Positions 6,759-9,496 of a stretch of 9,496 bases of DNA are shown in pieces. A program made the position numbers and the translations under genes. The notes beneath the pieces were generated by a model that was given only the letters and a program-made list of their open reading frames with translations, had not been told where the DNA came from and did not search any database. The number at the start of each line of letters is the position of its first letter. Position 1 is the first letter of the stretch. The DNA is from Pedobacter sp. UBA1654 (GTDB lineage: Bacteria > Bacteroidota > Bacteroidia > Sphingobacteriales > Sphingobacteriaceae), in contig DCLG01000084.1 of the NCBI GenBank assembly GCA_002320935.1, positions 211,272-220,767 of the forward strand, in the 5' to 3' direction.

Positions 6759-7769
6759 ATGAAAGCAAATATTTTAAAATCCGTTGCCATGGGCCTTATG
6801 GTACTGTCGCTATGGTCTTGTAAAAAGGATGAGGATAGAATCATATCCGAGGTCAGTCCGGCGGGTACTTTGGCGGCATCTGCGACCAGCGTAGACTTAA
6901 ACCTTGCAGCTGGTGAAGCAACTGCAGTAACCTTTACTTTTCCTGCAGCAAGCGTTACAGGGTACCAAATTCCGGTAACCAGCACGCTGCAGTTCGACCT
7001 TAAAGGGAACAACTTTACAACTGCGAAAGAAACTGTATTAACAACTACCACTTACAGTGCTACCGTAGCGGAGTTGAATAAAATGATGTTGAGCCTGGGC
7101 GCAACCATCGGCGTACCAGCAGAAATGGAAGTACGTTTAAAATCAGCACCAGCAGCAAACGCGGCAACATACTCCAACATGATTACCATTAGCGGAACAC
7201 CTTACCTGGCATCTGCATGGGTTTATGTTCCAGGTGCATACCATGGCTGGGGTTTTGACAGCGTAGACAGTTTGGTTTCCATTACTGGAAACGGCATCTA
7301 TGAAGGTCTGATTAATATACCTGCTGATCAGCTTACATTCAAGATCACACCTAAGAAAGCATGGGATCTAGCTTATGGAGATGGTGGCGGCGATGCACTT
7401 AGCACAACCGGAGGAGACTTAACTGCAGGAACACCTGGATTGAAGAAGATCACGGTAGACCTGAACAACAGTACCTACAAGATCGTAGCTGCAGATTCAT
7501 GGGGACTAATCGGTGATGCTACACCAGCTGGCTGGGATAATGACACCGATCTGAAGTTCATCAATGATGGAAGTGGACTTTGGAAGTTAACAGTAGCCCT
7601 GAAAGTTGGCGAAATCAAATTCAGAATGAACGATGCCTGGGAAGTTAACCTTGGTGGCGCAGATGGCAAGCTATCTGATGGTGGTGATAACATCAAAATT
7701 GCTGAAGCCGGTAACTACACGATCACCCTTGATCCGGTAGAAAAAACATATACACTCGTTAAAAACTAA
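6759..7769 (+). CDS. susE: SusE-type surface lipoprotein with two tandem starch-binding-like modules
   Basis: A 336-residue lipoprotein resembling SusE/SusF, outer-surface proteins that hold starch near the SusCD complex. The signal peptide ends at the lipobox LSLWSC (Cys21), followed by KKDED, a strong surface-export signal. Residues about 30-148 look like the SusE N-terminal immunoglobulin-like domain (alternating beta pattern, Ala/Thr-rich, ending NMITISGTPYL). Two modules then appear to be diverged copies of each other: about 153-243 (AWVYVPGAYHGWGFDS, GIYEGLINI, LTFKITPKKAWDLAYG) and about 247-335 (SWGLIGDATPAGWDND, GLWKLTVAL, IKFRMNDAWEVNLGG). The Trp and Lys/Arg residues in these patterns resemble the glucan-stacking and hydrogen-bonding positions of SusE/SusF modules. 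Bacteroides SusE also carries two such modules and SusF three. This is the strongest context evidence that the locus handles an alpha-glucan. No SusF gene lies between it and the GH13 gene. A hairpin follows 7 bp after the stop. Confidence 0.88.
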   Translation: MKANILKSVAMGLMVLSLWSCKKDEDRIISEVSPAGTLAASATSVDLNLAAGEATAVTFTFPAASVTGYQIPVTSTLQFDLKGNNFTTAKETVLTTTTYSATVAELNKMMLSLGATIGVPAEMEVRLKSAPAANAATYSNMITISGTPYLASAWVYVPGAYHGWGFDSVDSLVSITGNGIYEGLINIPADQLTFKITPKKAWDLAYGDGGGDALSTTGGDLTAGTPGLKKITVDLNNSTYKIVAADSWGLIGDATPAGWDNDTDLKFINDGSGLWKLTVALKVGEIKFRMNDAWEVNLGGADGKLSDGGDNIKIAEAGNYTITLDPVEKTYTLVKN

Positions 7770-7776
7770 CATACCT

Positions 7777-7811
7777 GCCCTGCAAATGGATCCATTTGCA
7801 GGGCTTATTTT
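7777..7811 (+). terminator. 28-bp perfect palindrome with T-rich tail: terminator or attenuator
   Basis: Nt 7777-7804 are perfectly self-complementary: a 12-bp stem (GCCCTGCAAATG pairing with CATTTGCAGGGC) around a GATC loop. It is followed by TTATTTT at nt 7805-7811, the shape of a rho-independent terminator for the susC-susD-susE transcript. The stem begins 7 bp after the susE stop. Because the next gene is on the same strand 57 bp beyond the stem, and no good promoter match is seen between them, the hairpin may stop only part of the transcripts or protect the upstream message. The T tract is interrupted by one A, which would weaken termination. Confidence 0.75.
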
Positions 7812-7861
7812 CATCAATCAGCGCTCATTACACACGAATTAAACACTAATAAAACTGCTAA

Positions 7862-9496
7862 ATGAGAAATCTTTTTACCTCCTTACTTTTAGTCGCTTCG
7901 CTCCAGGTCTTTGCTCAAACTCCTAAACTGGAAAGGGTAGAACCAATGTCATGGTGGGTTGGCATGCACAATCCCAAACTACAGCTGCTGGTACACGGCG
8001 ATCAAATTGCCAATTCAACAGTTCAGCTTACCTATCAAGGTGTGTCGCTGGTTAAAGTAAATAAGGTAGAAAACCCGAATTACCTGTTCCTGGATCTGGA
8101 AATCAGTCCGGAAGCAAAAGCAGGAAAGTTCCCCATTACGTTTACACAAAAAGGAAAGAAAAACCTTACCTATACTTATGAGCTGAAAAACCGGGATAAA
8201 ACTCCTGGAAGAATTCAGCCGGTTACCAGTAAAGATCTTATTTACCTGCTGATGCCAGACCGTTTCGCCAATGGCGATACATCTAACGATGTGGTTAAAG
8301 GCCTGCAGGAAACCGCATTAAACAGAGACTCCATGTATTACCGCCATGGAGGCGATATCCAGGGTGTAATGAACCACCTGGATTATTTCAAAGAACTTGG
8401 CGCAACTGCCATCTGGATGACTCCGGAAATTAAAAATGACATGAAGCAAGCCTCTTACCATGGCTATGCTGCTACCGATAACTACAAGATTGATCCGCGT
8501 TATGGCACAAATGAGCTATACAAAGCTTACGTGGAAAAAGCACACGCAAATGGATTAAAAGTTATTAAAGATATTGTACACAATCACATTGGTACCGGTC
8601 ACTATACTTACAAGGATATTCCGATGAAGGACTGGTTGAACCAATGGCCAACATATACACAAACCAACTACCGCGACCAGCCGGTAATGGACATCCATGC
8701 ATCTGAGGCAGATAAAAAGCGTATGCTTGATGGCTGGTTCGTACCAACCATGCCTGACCTGAACCACAGAAACCCATACGTTCAGAACTATCTTACCCAG
8801 AACCACATCTGGTGGATCGAATATGCAGGTATTGATGGATTAAGATTAGATACCTACCCGTACAACGATGGCGATTACATGGCTGACTGGGCACTAAAAA
8901 TTAAAGCTGAATTCCCGACGCTATCCGTTTTTGGAGAGACCCTGGTAAATTCAGCAGCTGCGCAATCTTACTTCACCGGCGGCAATACGAGTAATCGCGG
9001 TATGGACACCAATCTGCCAGGGATTACCGACGCAGTATTGAAAGACGCCATCTATGAAGCCCTAAACGGTAAACCAGGATGGACCGACGGTATCTTCCGT
9101 TTATATGCAACATTAGCACAAGACTTCCTTTATAAAGACCCGTCAAGCAATGTTGTCTTCATGGACAACCATGACATGAGTAGATTCTACTCTATGGTGA
9201 ATGAGGATTTTAATAAATACAAAACTGGAATGGCAATTCTGCTAACCGTTCGTGGTATTCCACAGATCTATTACGGAACAGAGATCCTGATGAAGAACTA
9301 TTCCAATCCGGATGGCCTGGTAAGATCTGACTTTCCGGGTGGCTGGAAAGGCGATAAGGTAAATAAGTTTACTAAAGCCGGCAGAACAGAAAATGAAAAC
9401 CTGGCCTTCGATTTCATGAGTAAACTTGCGAACTACCGTAAAGAGAGCGCTGCATTGACAACCGGTAAAATGATGCAGTTTATTCCTGAAGATGGT
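7862..9496 (+). CDS. Periplasmic GH13 alpha-glucanase, SusA/cyclomaltodextrinase-like (3' end outside window)
   Basis: The frame from ATG 7862 stays open to the window edge, giving 545 residues of a protein expected to be about 610-620 long. Residues 1-18 are a signal peptide (LLLVASLQVFA, cleaved before Gln19), so the enzyme should act in the periplasm. Residues about 22-112 form the cyclomaltodextrinase-type N-terminal beta domain (VEPMSWWVGMHNPKLQLLVHG). The GH13 barrel starts near 126 (LIYLLMPDRFANGD). Conserved regions: I, DIVHNH 237-242; V, MPDLN 297-301; II, GLRLD 326-330 with the nucleophile Asp330; III, FGET 357-360 with the acid/base Glu359; IV, MDNHD 434-438 with Asp438. All three catalytic carboxylates are present. 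The C-terminal beta domain is only begun. It should hydrolyse alpha-1,4 bonds of imported maltodextrins, cyclodextrins or pullulan fragments, as SusA does. The exact activity (neopullulanase, cyclomaltodextrinase or alpha-amylase) cannot be decided here. It follows susE by 92 bp with a hairpin between. Confidence 0.93.
   Translation, partial: MRNLFTSLLLVASLQVFAQTPKLERVEPMSWWVGMHNPKLQLLVHGDQIANSTVQLTYQGVSLVKVNKVENPNYLFLDLEISPEAKAGKFPITFTQKGKKNLTYTYELKNRDKTPGRIQPVTSKDLIYLLMPDRFANGDTSNDVVKGLQETALNRDSMYYRHGGDIQGVMNHLDYFKELGATAIWMTPEIKNDMKQASYHGYAATDNYKIDPRYGTNELYKAYVEKAHANGLKVIKDIVHNHIGTGHYTYKDIPMKDWLNQWPTYTQTNYRDQPVMDIHASEADKKRMLDGWFVPTMPDLNHRNPYVQNYLTQNHIWWIEYAGIDGLRLDTYPYNDGDYMADWALKIKAEFPTLSVFGETLVNSAAAQSYFTGGNTSNRGMDTNLPGITDAVLKDAIYEALNGKPGWTDGIFRLYATLAQDFLYKDPSSNVVFMDNHDMSRFYSMVNEDFNKYKTGMAILLTVRGIPQIYYGTEILMKNYSNPDGLVRSDFPGGWKGDKVNKFTKAGRTENENLAFDFMSKLANYRKESAALTTGKMMQFIPEDG

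Noticed and set aside
7777..7804. The 28-bp palindrome as a further LacI-type operator
   Set aside because: Its centre is GATC, not CG, its sequence is unlike the operator pair, and the T-rich tail fits a transcript hairpin better.
8555..8806. Two overlapping minus-strand frames of 83 and 70 codons
   Set aside because: They lie fully inside the GH13 gene across conserved region I (DIVHNH) and toward region V, where the plus strand is clearly coding.
1..9496. Mobile element, CRISPR array, toxin-antitoxin or defence genes
   Set aside because: No transposase or integrase motifs, terminal repeats, spaced repeat arrays, tRNA-like structures or small paired genes were found; gene order and content fit a standard glycan-utilisation locus.

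Overview
The window looks like a chromosomal stretch of a Bacteroidota organism, most likely from the Sphingobacteriaceae (Pedobacter-like). The reasons are a SusC/SusD pair with the family's hallmark motifs, lipoproteins carrying the acidic/lysine-rich surface-export signal after the lipobox cysteine, an exact match to the Bacteroidota -7 promoter element (TAnnTTTG), and starts without strong Shine-Dalgarno sequences. The genus assignment is inference from general resemblance.

Layout, all genes on the plus strand: (1) nt 1-729, the 3' part of a trans-polyprenyl diphosphate synthase, a housekeeping gene cut by the window edge; (2) nt 745-1755, a LacI-family regulator only 15 bp downstream; (3) nt 1756-2187, a 432-bp AT-rich intergenic region with a striking double LacI-type operator next to a Bacteroidota-type promoter, plus a second possible promoter nearer the next gene; (4) nt 2188-7769, a tight susC-susD-susE operon (gaps of 13 and 19 bp); (5) nt 7777-7811, a 28-bp perfect palindrome followed by a T-rich stretch, probably a terminator or attenuator; (6) nt 7862-9496, a secreted GH13 alpha-amylase-type enzyme (SusA/cyclomaltodextrinase-like), open at the right edge.

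Together this is a compact starch/maltodextrin utilisation locus. The SusE-type lipoprotein has two tandem carbohydrate-binding-like modules that would hold alpha-glucan at the cell surface. SusD and SusC would capture and import oligosaccharides across the outer membrane with TonB energy. The GH13 enzyme would cleave them in the periplasm. The LacI-type protein is the obvious local regulator: it has the minor-groove Leu at position 56, and the intergenic region holds two overlapping sites, each one base away from the perfect CG-centred palindrome CGGGAACGTTCCCG.

I see no unprecedented system here. The parts most worth a second look are regulatory: the paired operator and its activator-like position, and the hairpin between susE and the GH13 gene. 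No RNA genes, CRISPR arrays, insertion sequences, attachment sites or origins were seen.
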